Assembly: GCA_010024485.1 (NCBI GenBank)
Contig: RGGX01000056.1
Location: forward strand, 1-7,560
Source of the DNA: Actinomycetota bacterium
GTDB taxonomy: Bacteria > Actinomycetota > Acidimicrobiia > Acidimicrobiales > Ilumatobacteraceae
Direction of reading: 5' to 3'
Length of the DNA stretch: 7,560 bases
Shown here: piece by piece, positions 1 through 6,507 of the stretch
Layout: every line of letters starts with the position of its first letter
How positions within the stretch are numbered: the first letter of the stretch is position 1
Notes under the pieces: generated by a model
Databases searched by the model: none
What the model was told of the DNA's origin: nothing
The model's input: the letters and a program-made list of their open reading frames with translations, nothing else
Program-made: the position numbers and the translations under genes

Positions 1-464
1 TCGGCCTCTTCGATGAGCACCTCTTCCTCTACTACGAGGACACCGACCTGGCCTGGCGCGCCCGACGGGCCGGTTGGCGTCACGTCTACGAACCGTCGGC
101 CACGGTGCGCCACCGACACGCGCAGACCAGCGAGGTGGGCTCCGACGTGTTCCGCTTCCACACCGAACGAAACCGACTCCTCGTCGCCGCGAGGAACGCG
201 CCGTTGCGACTGGTGGCACTCACCCTGCTGGCCGAGACGCGGCACTGCGTCCGGGTCAACCTCGCCCTGCTCGTGAAGCGCCCCCTCACCTTGAAGATGC
301 CGTCTCGAATCGAGCCCCGGCACCGACGACGGGTCCTCGGCGCGGCCCTGCGATCGCTACCCCGGTATCTGGCCTCCCGTCGCTCCCTCGGGGGGCGGCC
401 TTCCGGTGTCGCGGCGCCGTCGCGATCCGCTGTCCACCGCCGATGGGAGCGATCGAAGTGGTGA
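1..464 (+). CDS. Family 2 glycosyltransferase, C-terminal part (5' truncated by window edge)
   Basis: The reading frame begins mid-gene (first full codon at position 3) and gives 153 residues before the TGA at 462-464. The first visible residues, GLFDEHLFLYYEDTDLAWR, followed by RAGW and a VYEPSATVRHRH stretch, match the conserved end of the GT-A domain in family 2 glycosyltransferases of the rhamnosyltransferase/WbbL type; the ED pair at visible residues 12-13 is the usual catalytic-base region. After it comes a basic, partly hydrophobic tail of about 110 residues that could lie against the membrane. Such enzymes transfer a sugar, often dTDP-rhamnose, to a lipid-linked or polysaccharide acceptor on the cytoplasmic face. 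The stop overlaps the start of the next glycosyltransferase, so the two are probably co-transcribed. The family is clear from the motif; the exact sugar and acceptor cannot be told. The N-terminal nucleotide-binding part lies outside the window. Confidence 0.87.
   Translation, partial: GLFDEHLFLYYEDTDLAWRARRAGWRHVYEPSATVRHRHAQTSEVGSDVFRFHTERNRLLVAARNAPLRLVALTLLAETRHCVRVNLALLVKRPLTLKMPSRIEPRHRRRVLGAALRSLPRYLASRRSLGGRPSGVAAPSRSAVHRRWERSKW
445..449 (+). promoter_or_regulatory. Shine-Dalgarno for the GT4 gene
   Basis: GGGAG lies 8 nt upstream of the GTG at 458 and 11 nt upstream of the GTG at 461. The ATG at 443 sits just before this motif and has no purine-rich sequence of its own upstream, which argues for one of the GTG starts. 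The motif lies inside the last codons of the upstream glycosyltransferase. Confidence 0.5.
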
Positions 465-1627
465 AGCGCGTCGGCATCTACAACCTGTACTGGTCGACCT
501 ACGGCGGTGGGGAGCAGGTGGCGGGCACTCTCGCCGCCCACCTCGCCCGACGCGAGGACATCGAGGTCACCCTGTTCGGACCGGAACCGGTCGACATCGC
601 CGCCTCCCGCGCCCGACTCGGCATCGACCTTTCGGGTTGTCGATGGCGACGGGTCTGCGACGACGACGAGGCCTCCGAGGCGAGCGCTGACACCGACCTG
701 TTCGTGAACGGCACCTATCTCAGTCGGACGGTCAGCCGCGCCCCCGAGTCCTGGTACTACGTGCACTTCCCGTCCGTGCCGACCGGGGCGAGGGCTCGAC
801 GGGTGGACCGCGTCGCCCGAGCCGGCCTTCGAGTGCTCGGTGAGCGGCCTTTGCCAACCGCTCTCGATGGAGTGCGGGAGGGGCTGCGGCGTCGGCGGCT
901 CGACGACACCTGGACCGGCTCGTACACGAGGTTCCTCGCGAACTCCGCCTACACCGCATCCTGGGTGGAGCGACTGTGGCAGGCACCCTCGGGTGTGCTG
1001 CACCCGCCGGTGCGACCGCTCGAACCCGAGGCCGGATCGGCTGGTGAGCGACTCATCGTCGTGCTCGGTCGCTTCTTCGATCCCGTCTACGGCCACTCGA
1101 AGAAGCAGGACGCGCTGCTGGAGACGTGGCTCTCACTCGAGGAGCGGGGAGCGGTGGACGGCTGGCGACTCGTCATGATCGGCGGGGCCGATGGGCGAAG
1201 CCGGGAGTACGTCCTCGGGCTGAAGCGACGGGCCATCGGTCACCGTGTCGACCTGCGTGTGAACGCCCCCCGGTCCGAGGTGGCCTCGCTGCTCTCTCGG
1301 GCGTCGATCATGTGGCACGCGGCCGGTCTCGGGGAGGACCCCGAACGCCACCCCGACCGTTTCGAGCACTTCGGCATCGCGGTGGTCGAGGCCATGGCCG
1401 CCGGTGTCGTGCCGGTCGTCTTCGGGTCCGCCGGACCGGCGGAGATCGTCGGACACGGACGCGACGGGCTGCACTGGCACGACCTCTCCGATCTCGCATC
1501 CCAGACCGCCGAACTCATCGCCGATCCCGAGCGACGCTCCTCCATGTCGATCGCGGCGAGGGAACGAGCGCTCGACTTCGGTGTCGAGGCCTTCGGACGC
1601 CGAGTCGACGAGCTCCTCGAGGAGTGA
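458..1627 (+). CDS. GT4 family glycosyltransferase, ALG11-like
   Basis: This is a 389-residue GT-B-fold glycosyltransferase, a usual length for the family. Near the N-terminus, YGGGEQVAGTLA (residues 15-26) is the glycine-rich acceptor-side loop. ANSAYTASWVERLW (161-174) followed by HPPV (182-185) marks the domain linker as in ALG11-type mannosyltransferases. VVLGRFF (201-207) with HSKKQD (213-218) contributes the Arg/Lys that contact the donor phosphates. EHFGIAVVE (303-311) is the E-x7-E motif of retaining GT4 enzymes. It most likely adds a hexose from a nucleotide-sugar donor to a lipid-linked or polysaccharide acceptor in the cytoplasm. The frame is open back to position 74, but that stretch overlaps the upstream gene and lacks family resemblance. 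GTG 458 is preferred for its SD spacing; GTG 461 (GTGA overlap with the upstream stop) and ATG 443 are alternatives. Family assignment is firm; substrate is unknown. Confidence 0.9.
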   Translation: MVKRVGIYNLYWSTYGGGEQVAGTLAAHLARREDIEVTLFGPEPVDIAASRARLGIDLSGCRWRRVCDDDEASEASADTDLFVNGTYLSRTVSRAPESWYYVHFPSVPTGARARRVDRVARAGLRVLGERPLPTALDGVREGLRRRRLDDTWTGSYTRFLANSAYTASWVERLWQAPSGVLHPPVRPLEPEAGSAGERLIVVLGRFFDPVYGHSKKQDALLETWLSLEERGAVDGWRLVMIGGADGRSREYVLGLKRRAIGHRVDLRVNAPRSEVASLLSRASIMWHAAGLGEDPERHPDRFEHFGIAVVEAMAAGVVPVVFGSAGPAEIVGHGRDGLHWHDLSDLASQTAELIADPERRSSMSIAARERALDFGVEAFGRRVDELLEE

Positions 1628-1645
1628 ACGACCGACGGCTGATAC

Positions 1646-3079
1646 TCAGGGGCCGACGGACTCCGGCGGGACATTCACGATGGGGACCACCGCGAGATAG
1701 GCGCCGACGGTGAACTCCTCGACCGGTCCGGCGATGGCGTTCAGCCGGTCGCGCACCGCTGCCGCGCGCTCGGGGTCTCCCGGAATCCAGAAGACATGCG
1801 CGGCCCTCCGGGCCTCACGGGCCACGGCATCGCGTCGGTCATCGGGATAGACCGCGGTCGACGAGGCGATCCCGGGTCGGTTCAACTCGAGGAACAAGGC
1901 CGTCGAGTCGTCGGAGTAGGCGGCGGTGACCCCCGCCGACTCGAGGGTCTCGGCCAGGGCGTCGGGGTCGTCGCGGTCCACTGGGGCATCTGCCAGCGTT
2001 CGCGCCGTCAGCGAGGTGGTCAAGGTGCACACGGCCAGCACCACGATCGCGGCCGATGCCCGATGCTGATCGGGTAGGACCGAGACGGCCACCACGATGA
2101 GCAGGGCCGACGGAGCCGCGAGCAACGCCGTCGTCAGCAGCGGATCGAGATCGGAGACGAGGGCGGCGATGGCGGTCACCGGCAACAGGAGCAGCGTCGC
2201 GAATCGCGCGCGCGGCCGCCGAGCCAGCACGAGCGAGGCGGCGAGCACCATGGCAGCGCTGATGATCAGGGCGATCGTCACGCCGAGGGGGATGAGGGGG
2301 GTGGCGTCCACCGGTGAGGACGCTCCGATGAGCCGTCCCCACAGATCGGGCCACTGCGACCTCAGCGCCGCCCCCCACTCCTCAGGAGGGCTGGGCAGTC
2401 CACCACCGCCCTCGCCGACGAGCGCCCGGATCAGCCAGGGGGAGGCGCCCACAGCGGTCCACGCGCCGAGCTTGAGCGCCGAGCCTCCCGACGGCAGGCG
2501 TCCCGATGCGATGAGGGCGACGCACACCGGTATCGCGAACAGGACGATCCGGTCCGACTGCCACCACCCGAGACCGAGGAGCAGCCCGAGGGCCCACCAG
2601 GGCGGCTGCGCCGATGGTCGCTCCACCAGGACCAGCATCGCGAGTCCGATCACGACCGTGACCGTCTCCCCGGCCGATGGGCGGGCCGCCGACAGGGTCG
2701 CGCTCGCCGGATGGATCACCGCGAGCGCGGCGGCGACCAGCGGCCAGGGTCCGGCGAGGCGGGTTCGAGCCAGGGCCCACACCACAGCGGCGACACTCGC
2801 TGTCGCGAGGATCGGCCACACCGCGAGCACCGACGACTCGGAGAAGGGAAGCCCGACGACGGTAAGCACCACCGACTCGAGCGGGCCGGCTCGCAGGCCC
2901 CCGGGCAGGGTTGCGATCCAGTGGCCTGCCCGTATATCCCTCGCCGCGAGAACGGTCAACGCCCACTCCTCGGTGTCGGCGGCGAAGGTCATCGAGGCCA
3001 CCCACAGGCGTATCACGGCCGCCGCGAAGATGGCGACGACGGAGGCTCCGGCGAGGGCGTTGCGGGAGGACGGACTCAC
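1646..3079 (-). CDS. Polytopic membrane protein, GT39/PMT-like glycosyltransferase (putative)
   Basis: This 477-residue protein has about 10-11 hydrophobic segments (roughly residues 9-28, 68-80, 83-103, 111-128, 138-152, 160-172, 177-192, 202-218, 264-286, 292-308, 312-336 and 342-357). A soluble C-terminal region of about 115 residues follows. The first loop carries an acidic cluster (ADTEEW, 34-39), where GT39/ArnT/PMT-type GT-C enzymes have their catalytic acidic residue, and GGLRAGPLES (60-69) resembles the segment after it. The tail (LAETLESAGVTAAYSDDSTALFLEL, from 375) resembles the C-terminal domain of actinobacterial GT39-like proteins. Such enzymes move a sugar from a polyprenyl-phosphate donor to an acceptor outside the membrane; that activity here is inference. 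The GTG start overlaps the stop of the methyltransferase by 4 nt (GTGA) and has no SD, so translation is probably coupled. A later Met at residue 30 would remove the first membrane segment. The gene converges on the GT4 gene with an 18-bp gap. Confidence 0.72.
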   Translation of the reverse strand: MSPSSRNALAGASVVAIFAAAVIRLWVASMTFAADTEEWALTVLAARDIRAGHWIATLPGGLRAGPLESVVLTVVGLPFSESSVLAVWPILATASVAAVVWALARTRLAGPWPLVAAALAVIHPASATLSAARPSAGETVTVVIGLAMLVLVERPSAQPPWWALGLLLGLGWWQSDRIVLFAIPVCVALIASGRLPSGGSALKLGAWTAVGASPWLIRALVGEGGGGLPSPPEEWGAALRSQWPDLWGRLIGASSPVDATPLIPLGVTIALIISAAMVLAASLVLARRPRARFATLLLLPVTAIAALVSDLDPLLTTALLAAPSALLIVVAVSVLPDQHRASAAIVVLAVCTLTTSLTARTLADAPVDRDDPDALAETLESAGVTAAYSDDSTALFLELNRPGIASSTAVYPDDRRDAVAREARRAAHVFWIPGDPERAAAVRDRLNAIAGPVEEFTVGAYLAVVPIVNVPPESVGP

Positions 3080-3711
3080 GGGCGTCGCGCGACGTGGAGC
3101 ATCTGCCCGGCGAACGGCCGCCAGGGGAGGCGGAGGTAGATCGGGACCAGCCGGTGTCCGAAGGAGAGACGGCTCCGCATGGTCAGGGGGAGGAACCGTC
3201 GTTCGACGTGGACCACGTCGAAACCGGAGGCGCCGAGACGATCACTGAGGGAGGTGTCGGTGTGGATGGTCCGATGGGTGTAGTCGTCGAAGTAGGCGCG
3301 GGGGGCGAGGGCGAAGTTCGGCTGGATCAGGAGAAGGTGCCCACCCGGTCGGAGCACCTCGCGCACCCCGGCCAGGCACCGGTCGATCGCGTCGTGCTCG
3401 AGGTGTTCGAGGAAGTTGCTGGCCACCACCGTGTCGAACTCGCCGGAGCCGAAGCGCGAGAGATCGGTCGCGTCGCCGACCACCGCCTCGACACCGTCGG
3501 GCACCAGTTCATCGAGGGAGGGATGCAGATCGATCGCGACCCGGCGCCGGGCATCGATCGCCGCGCTCCACTCTCCGCGTCCGGCAGCCAGGTCGAGCAC
3601 CGCTCCTTCGGCGTCGACCCACCGCGAGAGGTACGTCGCGATGTGCTCCCAGACCGCGGCTCGCCGGGGATCGTCGGTGAGTCGCGTGGAGAAGTAGGCG
3701 GGCTCTTCCAC
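3076..3711 (-). CDS. Class I SAM-dependent methyltransferase (Methyltransf_11 type)
   Basis: The 211-residue protein shows a Rossmann methyltransferase core. AVLDLAAGRGEWSAAID (37-53) is motif I with the SAM-binding glycine loop; VAIDLH (58-63) carries the acidic residue that binds the ribose hydroxyls; GDATDL (79-84) follows. FDTVVASNFLEHLEH (92-106) is motif II, and VLRPGGHLLLIQPN (119-132) the post-core strand. The rest (YFDDYTHRTIHTD and onward) is the variable part that fixes the substrate. Related proteins often sit in polysaccharide or glycolipid clusters, which suits the membrane glycosyltransferase that overlaps it by 4 nt. The actual acceptor is unknown. GTG 3711 is the first possible start in this frame after the in-frame stop at 3766-3768; no ATG, GTG, TTG or CTG codon lies between. 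No SD precedes it, see the promoter entry. Confidence 0.88.
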   Translation of the reverse strand: MEEPAYFSTRLTDDPRRAAVWEHIATYLSRWVDAEGAVLDLAAGRGEWSAAIDARRRVAIDLHPSLDELVPDGVEAVVGDATDLSRFGSGEFDTVVASNFLEHLEHDAIDRCLAGVREVLRPGGHLLLIQPNFALAPRAYFDDYTHRTIHTDTSLSDRLGASGFDVVHVERRFLPLTMRSRLSFGHRLVPIYLRLPWRPFAGQMLHVARRP

Positions 3712-3717
3712 ATCCGG

Positions 3718-3723
3718 ACAGTA
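3718..3723 (-). promoter_or_regulatory. Candidate -10 box (TACTGT) of a leaderless promoter
   Basis: Read on the - strand, TACTGT fits the actinobacterial TANNNT -10 pattern. It is followed by 6 nt (CCGGAT) and then the GTG start of the methyltransferase, the spacing expected if transcription begins at the start codon. No SD is present in the 54-nt gap, which would also fit a leaderless message. No convincing -35 box is seen. The motif is short and could be chance. Confidence 0.28.
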
Positions 3724-3765
3724 CCGCTGGTGGCGGGTCCGGGAGTTGACCTCAGGTCGTCCGAC

Positions 3766-4728
3766 TCAGGGCGCCCACACGATCGGGGTCCATCGGAGCA
3801 CCTCGCCCGCACCGCCGTCGACGGTGGTGCCGGTGACCGACAGTCGCAGGAGGCGACCCCCGTCCAGATCGCGGGTCTCGGTCAACTCGTGGGAGAACTC
3901 GAGCAGGTCGTCCTCGAAGGCCGGGCCGACATGGTCGCAGCCGTCCCAGGCGACGATGAGGGCGGCACCGGGGAGGATGCGGGTGAGGGAGGCCTGGGCG
4001 AGCGCCTGGACATGGCCGCCGTAGACGAGTCGTCGTCCCGCTGCCGGAAGGGTGCGGTCGCGGTGGACGGCGGCCTGGTTGAAGGTGAGACGGGCGAACG
4101 GCGCCGCGAGGTCGACGTGGTCGCGCAGCGGGTCGACGCGGACCTCGCCTGGCGTCCAGTCGGTCCGGGTCAGACGGGAGAGATCCCATGAGGGGAGCCC
4201 ACCGGCGAGGTCGGCGAGCGCGGTCGGGTCGGACGGACCGGGGATCTCGTCGGTCTCCTCGGGGCCCGTGCCGTGAGCGGGCACCAGAGCGCACCGCTCA
4301 TAGCGCATGACCTCGCCGTCATCGCCCGCCGTGGTGATGCCGAGCCAGACCTTGCCGCGGTGCTGGCCGTCCTTCGGTGACGAGGAGCGCTTGCCGAGCA
4401 CGGTGGTGGTGGTCCGCAACGTCTCGCCGAGCATCACCGGCCGGAGGATCCGCACCGATCGGTAGTACAGGTTGGCGATCGCCCGACGGGTGGCGTTGGT
4501 GGTCTGGCCGACCGAGACATGGGCGACGAGACCCGGATTGGCGAGCGCCCCGCTGCCGCCGACGGCCGCGAAGAGGCTCCGGTCGGCGGTCAGGGCGTGC
4601 TGGTCGCCGGTGATGGCGCGATAGGCGGAGTTGTCGGCCTCGGTGAGGGTGAGGGTCGGAAGGGGCGGCACCTCGGCCCCGACCGTGAAGTCCTCGAAGA
4701 ACGGGCCGAGTTCATGGGGCTGCACCAT
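3766..4728 (-). CDS. MaoC-like double hot-dog hydratase/dehydratase (mesaconyl-CoA hydratase-like)
   Basis: The 320-residue protein looks like two fused hot-dog domains. The first (about 9-150) opens with FFEDFTVGAEV and TLTEADNSAYRAITGDQHAL (25-46). It continues with GLVAHVSVGQTTNATRRAIANLYYRSVRILRPVMLGETL, a layout I associate with mesaconyl-CoA hydratase (Mch) and related acyl-CoA dehydratases. The second (about 200-320) has LTFNQAAVHRDR (214-225) and YGGHVQALAQ (236-245). The usual (R)-hydratase signature TGDxNPxH is altered in the first half: TGDQHALT keeps the Asp but has Thr where the His would be. The second half keeps a His-x-Asp (H222, D224), which may be the catalytic site. Expected chemistry is reversible hydration of an enoyl-CoA; the substrate is not determined. 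The ATG has a modest SD (AGGG, 7 nt spacing). It lies 55 nt after ribH on the same strand, but nothing in riboflavin synthesis needs a CoA hydratase. Confidence 0.75.
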   Translation of the reverse strand: MVQPHELGPFFEDFTVGAEVPPLPTLTLTEADNSAYRAITGDQHALTADRSLFAAVGGSGALANPGLVAHVSVGQTTNATRRAIANLYYRSVRILRPVMLGETLRTTTTVLGKRSSSPKDGQHRGKVWLGITTAGDDGEVMRYERCALVPAHGTGPEETDEIPGPSDPTALADLAGGLPSWDLSRLTRTDWTPGEVRVDPLRDHVDLAAPFARLTFNQAAVHRDRTLPAAGRRLVYGGHVQALAQASLTRILPGAALIVAWDGCDHVGPAFEDDLLEFSHELTETRDLDGGRLLRLSVTGTTVDGGAGEVLRWTPIVWAP

Positions 4729-4749
4729 GGCCTGACCCTACCGATCGGG

Positions 4750-4770
4750 CCGGGGTCGGCTCCGACCCGG
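4750..4770 (-). terminator. GC-rich hairpin after ribH, possible weak terminator or attenuator
   Basis: In the 55-nt gap between ribH and the hydratase, a stem of 8 base pairs (4750-4758 with 4763-4770, one bulged base, 4-nt loop) can form. No T-tract follows it, so it is not a classic intrinsic terminator. It could reduce read-through or protect the 3' end of the rib transcript. The rest of the gap shows nothing else. Confidence 0.28.
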
Positions 4771-4783
4771 CTCGGGTGCTCAC

Positions 4784-5251
4784 TCAGGCCAGATCGGCGA
4801 GCACCCGGGCCAACTCGATCGCCCCGAGGGCGGCCTCGAAACCCTTGTTGTCGTCGCCCGGCCCCGATCGGGCCTCCGCCTGGGCGAGGTTCTCGACGGT
4901 CAGGATCGCATTGGTGATCGCCGTCGAGTTGCGAAGACCGGCATCCATGACACCGCGGGCGCTGGCATCGGCCACCACCTCGAAGTGGTAGGTCTCACCG
5001 CGGATGACGCAACCGAGAGCGATCACCGCGTCGTGGTGTCTCGCTGCCGCGTCGCAGGCGGCGGGTATCTCGAGGGCGCCGGGAACGGTGATCTCGGTGA
5101 CCTCGCTCACCCCGCAGCGCTCGAGGCCACGGCGCGCGCCCTCGGCCAGGGCGTCGACGATGCGGTCGTTGAAGCGCGCGCTGATGAGACAGACGCGCAG
5201 ACCGGAGCCGTCGACCACCGGGGCGGGAGAGGAGGAACCCTCGCGACTCAC
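4784..5251 (-). CDS. ribH: 6,7-dimethyl-8-ribityllumazine synthase
   Basis: RibH condenses 5-amino-6-ribitylamino-uracil with 3,4-dihydroxy-2-butanone 4-phosphate to make 6,7-dimethyl-8-ribityllumazine, the penultimate step of riboflavin synthesis. The protein is 155 residues, normal for the family, which forms pentamers or 60-meric shells. Visible signatures are ISARFND (23-29), whose Phe-Asn contacts the pyrimidine; VPGALEIP (56-63); ALGCVIRGETYHFE (78-91), with the catalytic His at 89; and NSTAITNAILTVEN (107-120). The GTG start overlaps the ribBA stop (GTGA) and is preceded by GGAGGAGG at 7 nt spacing, so this start is well supported. It is the last riboflavin gene of the operon; a hairpin and then the hydratase follow. 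Confidence 0.97.
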   Translation of the reverse strand: MSREGSSSPAPVVDGSGLRVCLISARFNDRIVDALAEGARRGLERCGVSEVTEITVPGALEIPAACDAAARHHDAVIALGCVIRGETYHFEVVADASARGVMDAGLRNSTAITNAILTVENLAQAEARSGPGDDNKGFEAALGAIELARVLADLA

Positions 5252-5263
5252 GACCGGTCCTCC
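5248..5263 (-). repeat. Intercistronic junction sequence, copy at ribBA/ribH
   Basis: On the - strand this reads GGAGGACCGGTCGTGA. It combines the SD, an 8-nt palindrome (GACCGGTC), the GTG start of ribH and the TGA stop of ribBA. The same sequence with one change (ATGA for GTGA) lies at the ribE/ribBA junction. It makes both upstream proteins end in EDRS. The SD is extended here to GGAGGAGG. Confidence 0.6.
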
Positions 5264-6495
5264 TCCGGACTGGTGTGCCCCATGCGCTCGCGTTTCGTCA
5301 TCAGGTACTGCTCGGCCTCGGGGTGCACCGGCACATGGATCGGCACCCGGCCCTCGATGGTGAGCCCGAAGCCGTCGAGACCGCCGTACTTGGCAGGGTT
5401 GTTCGTCATGAGCTCGAGGCGTCGCACCCCGAGCTCGACGAGGATCTGGGCGCCGATGCCGTACTCGCGGCTGTCGACCGGGAGACCGAGTTCGACGTTG
5501 GCGTCGACCGTGTCGAGGCCGTCATCCTGGAGTTCGTAGGCGCGAAGCTTGTGGCTGATACCGATCCCTCGTCCCTCGTGCCCGCGCAGATACACGACGA
5601 CGCCGACCCCGGCCTCGCCCACCCGTCGCATGGCCTCGTGCAACTGCGGGCCGCAGTCGCACTTCACGCTCCCGAACACGTCACCGGTGAGGCACTCGCT
5701 GTGCACCCGGACGAGGACGGGGCCGTCATGGTTGGCGGGATCGCCGGCCACGAAGGCCAGATGGGTCTCCCCATCGATCACGCTCTGGAAGGCGTGACAG
5801 GCGAACTCCCCCCAGTCGGTCGGCACCCGGGCGCGGGCGGTGTTGACGATGAGCTTCTCGCTGCGACGCCGGAAGCGGATGAGTTCGGCGATCGAGATGA
5901 ACTTGAGTCCGTGCTCGTCGGCGAAACGGCGAAGCTCGGGTCCGCGCATCATCGAGCCGTCGTCGGAGACCAGCTCGCACAGGACCCCAGCGGGAGAGCG
6001 ACCGGCGAGTCGGGCGAGGTCGACCGCGGCCTCGGTGTGGCCGGCGCGCTTCAGCACTCCACCGGACCGCGCCTGCAGCGGGAAGATGTGGCCCGGACGA
6101 TTGAACTCCTCGGGACCGACGGCCTCATCGGCCAGGGCGCGGATGGTCTCCGCCCGGTCGGAGGCGGAGATCCCGGTGGTCGTCCCCTCGCGCAGATCCA
6201 CCGAGACGGTGAACGCCGTGCCCTGTGACTCGTTGTTGGCCACCGGGGGAACCATGAGCGGCAGGCGCAGGTCGACGCACCGCTCCTGGGAGAGCGCGGC
6301 GCAGATCACCCCGGAGGTGTGACGGACGAAGAAGGCGATGGTGGCCTCGTCGGCGGCGTCGGCGGCCATGATCAGGTCGCCCTCGTTCTCGCGGTCCTCG
6401 TCGTCGGCGACGACGACGATCTCCCCGCGTGCCACCGCGGCGACGGCCTCCTCGATCGGATCGAGGCGGATGTCACTGGATGTCTGCTCGGTCAT
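5248..6495 (-). CDS. ribBA: Bifunctional 3,4-dihydroxy-2-butanone 4-phosphate synthase / GTP cyclohydrolase II
   Basis: The 415-residue fusion supplies both branches of riboflavin synthesis. The N-terminal RibB domain (about 10-207) makes 3,4-dihydroxy-2-butanone 4-phosphate and formate from ribulose 5-phosphate. Its signatures are DDEDRENEGDL (31-41), DLREGTTTGISASDRA (100-115), RPGHIFPLQARSGGVLKRAGHTEAAVDL (133-160) and CELVSDDGSMMR (173-184). The C-terminal RibA domain (about 212-400) opens GTP to the diaminopyrimidinone. It has HSECLTGDVFGSVKCDCG with the three zinc-binding cysteines (268, 279, 281), LRGHEGRGIGISHKLRAYELQDDGLDTVDAN (303-333) and TNNPAKYGGLDGFGL (364-378). All key motifs of both domains are present, so both activities are expected. 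The ATG start overlaps the ribE stop by 4 nt (ATGA) and follows GGAGG at 8 nt. It sits third in the visible rib operon. Confidence 0.97.
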   Translation of the reverse strand: MTEQTSSDIRLDPIEEAVAAVARGEIVVVADDEDRENEGDLIMAADAADEATIAFFVRHTSGVICAALSQERCVDLRLPLMVPPVANNESQGTAFTVSVDLREGTTTGISASDRAETIRALADEAVGPEEFNRPGHIFPLQARSGGVLKRAGHTEAAVDLARLAGRSPAGVLCELVSDDGSMMRGPELRRFADEHGLKFISIAELIRFRRRSEKLIVNTARARVPTDWGEFACHAFQSVIDGETHLAFVAGDPANHDGPVLVRVHSECLTGDVFGSVKCDCGPQLHEAMRRVGEAGVGVVVYLRGHEGRGIGISHKLRAYELQDDGLDTVDANVELGLPVDSREYGIGAQILVELGVRRLELMTNNPAKYGGLDGFGLTIEGRVPIHVPVHPEAEQYLMTKRERMGHTSPEEDRS

Positions 6496-6507
6496 GACCG
6501 GTCCTCC
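6492..6507 (-). repeat. Intercistronic junction sequence, copy at ribE/ribBA
   Basis: On the - strand this reads GGAGGACCGGTCATGA: SD, the palindrome GACCGGTC, the ATG start of ribBA and the TGA stop of ribE. Fifteen of its 16 positions match the ribBA/ribH junction. Immediately upstream, CCTCC can pair with the GGAGG of the SD (6503-6513), so a small hairpin could cover the ribosome site until a ribosome finishing ribE opens it. Confidence 0.6.

Noticed and set aside
74..457. N-terminal extension of the GT4 frame
   Set aside because: It overlaps the GT2 gene completely and is low-complexity Arg/Pro/Ala. The family-like sequence starts at RVGIYNLY, just after the GTG codons.
86..1096. 336-codon - strand open frame across the two glycosyltransferases
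   Set aside because: The + strand frames contain GT2 and GT4 motifs; the antisense product is a composition artefact.
1613..1624. Palindrome CTCCTCGAGGAG at the end of the GT4 gene as a terminator
   Set aside because: The RNA stem would be only 4 bp with a 4-nt loop and no T-tract; it simply encodes Leu-Leu-Glu-Glu.
2097..4191. Long + strand open frames (2097-3248 and 2911-4191) antisense to the membrane protein, methyltransferase and hydratase
   Set aside because: Their products are Arg/Gly/Pro-rich or low in recognisable motifs, and the - strand frames carry clear family signatures. Such shadows are usual at this GC content.
5275..6228. 317-codon + strand open frame antisense to ribBA
   Set aside because: It mirrors the strongly conserved ribBA coding sequence; the product has no family signature.
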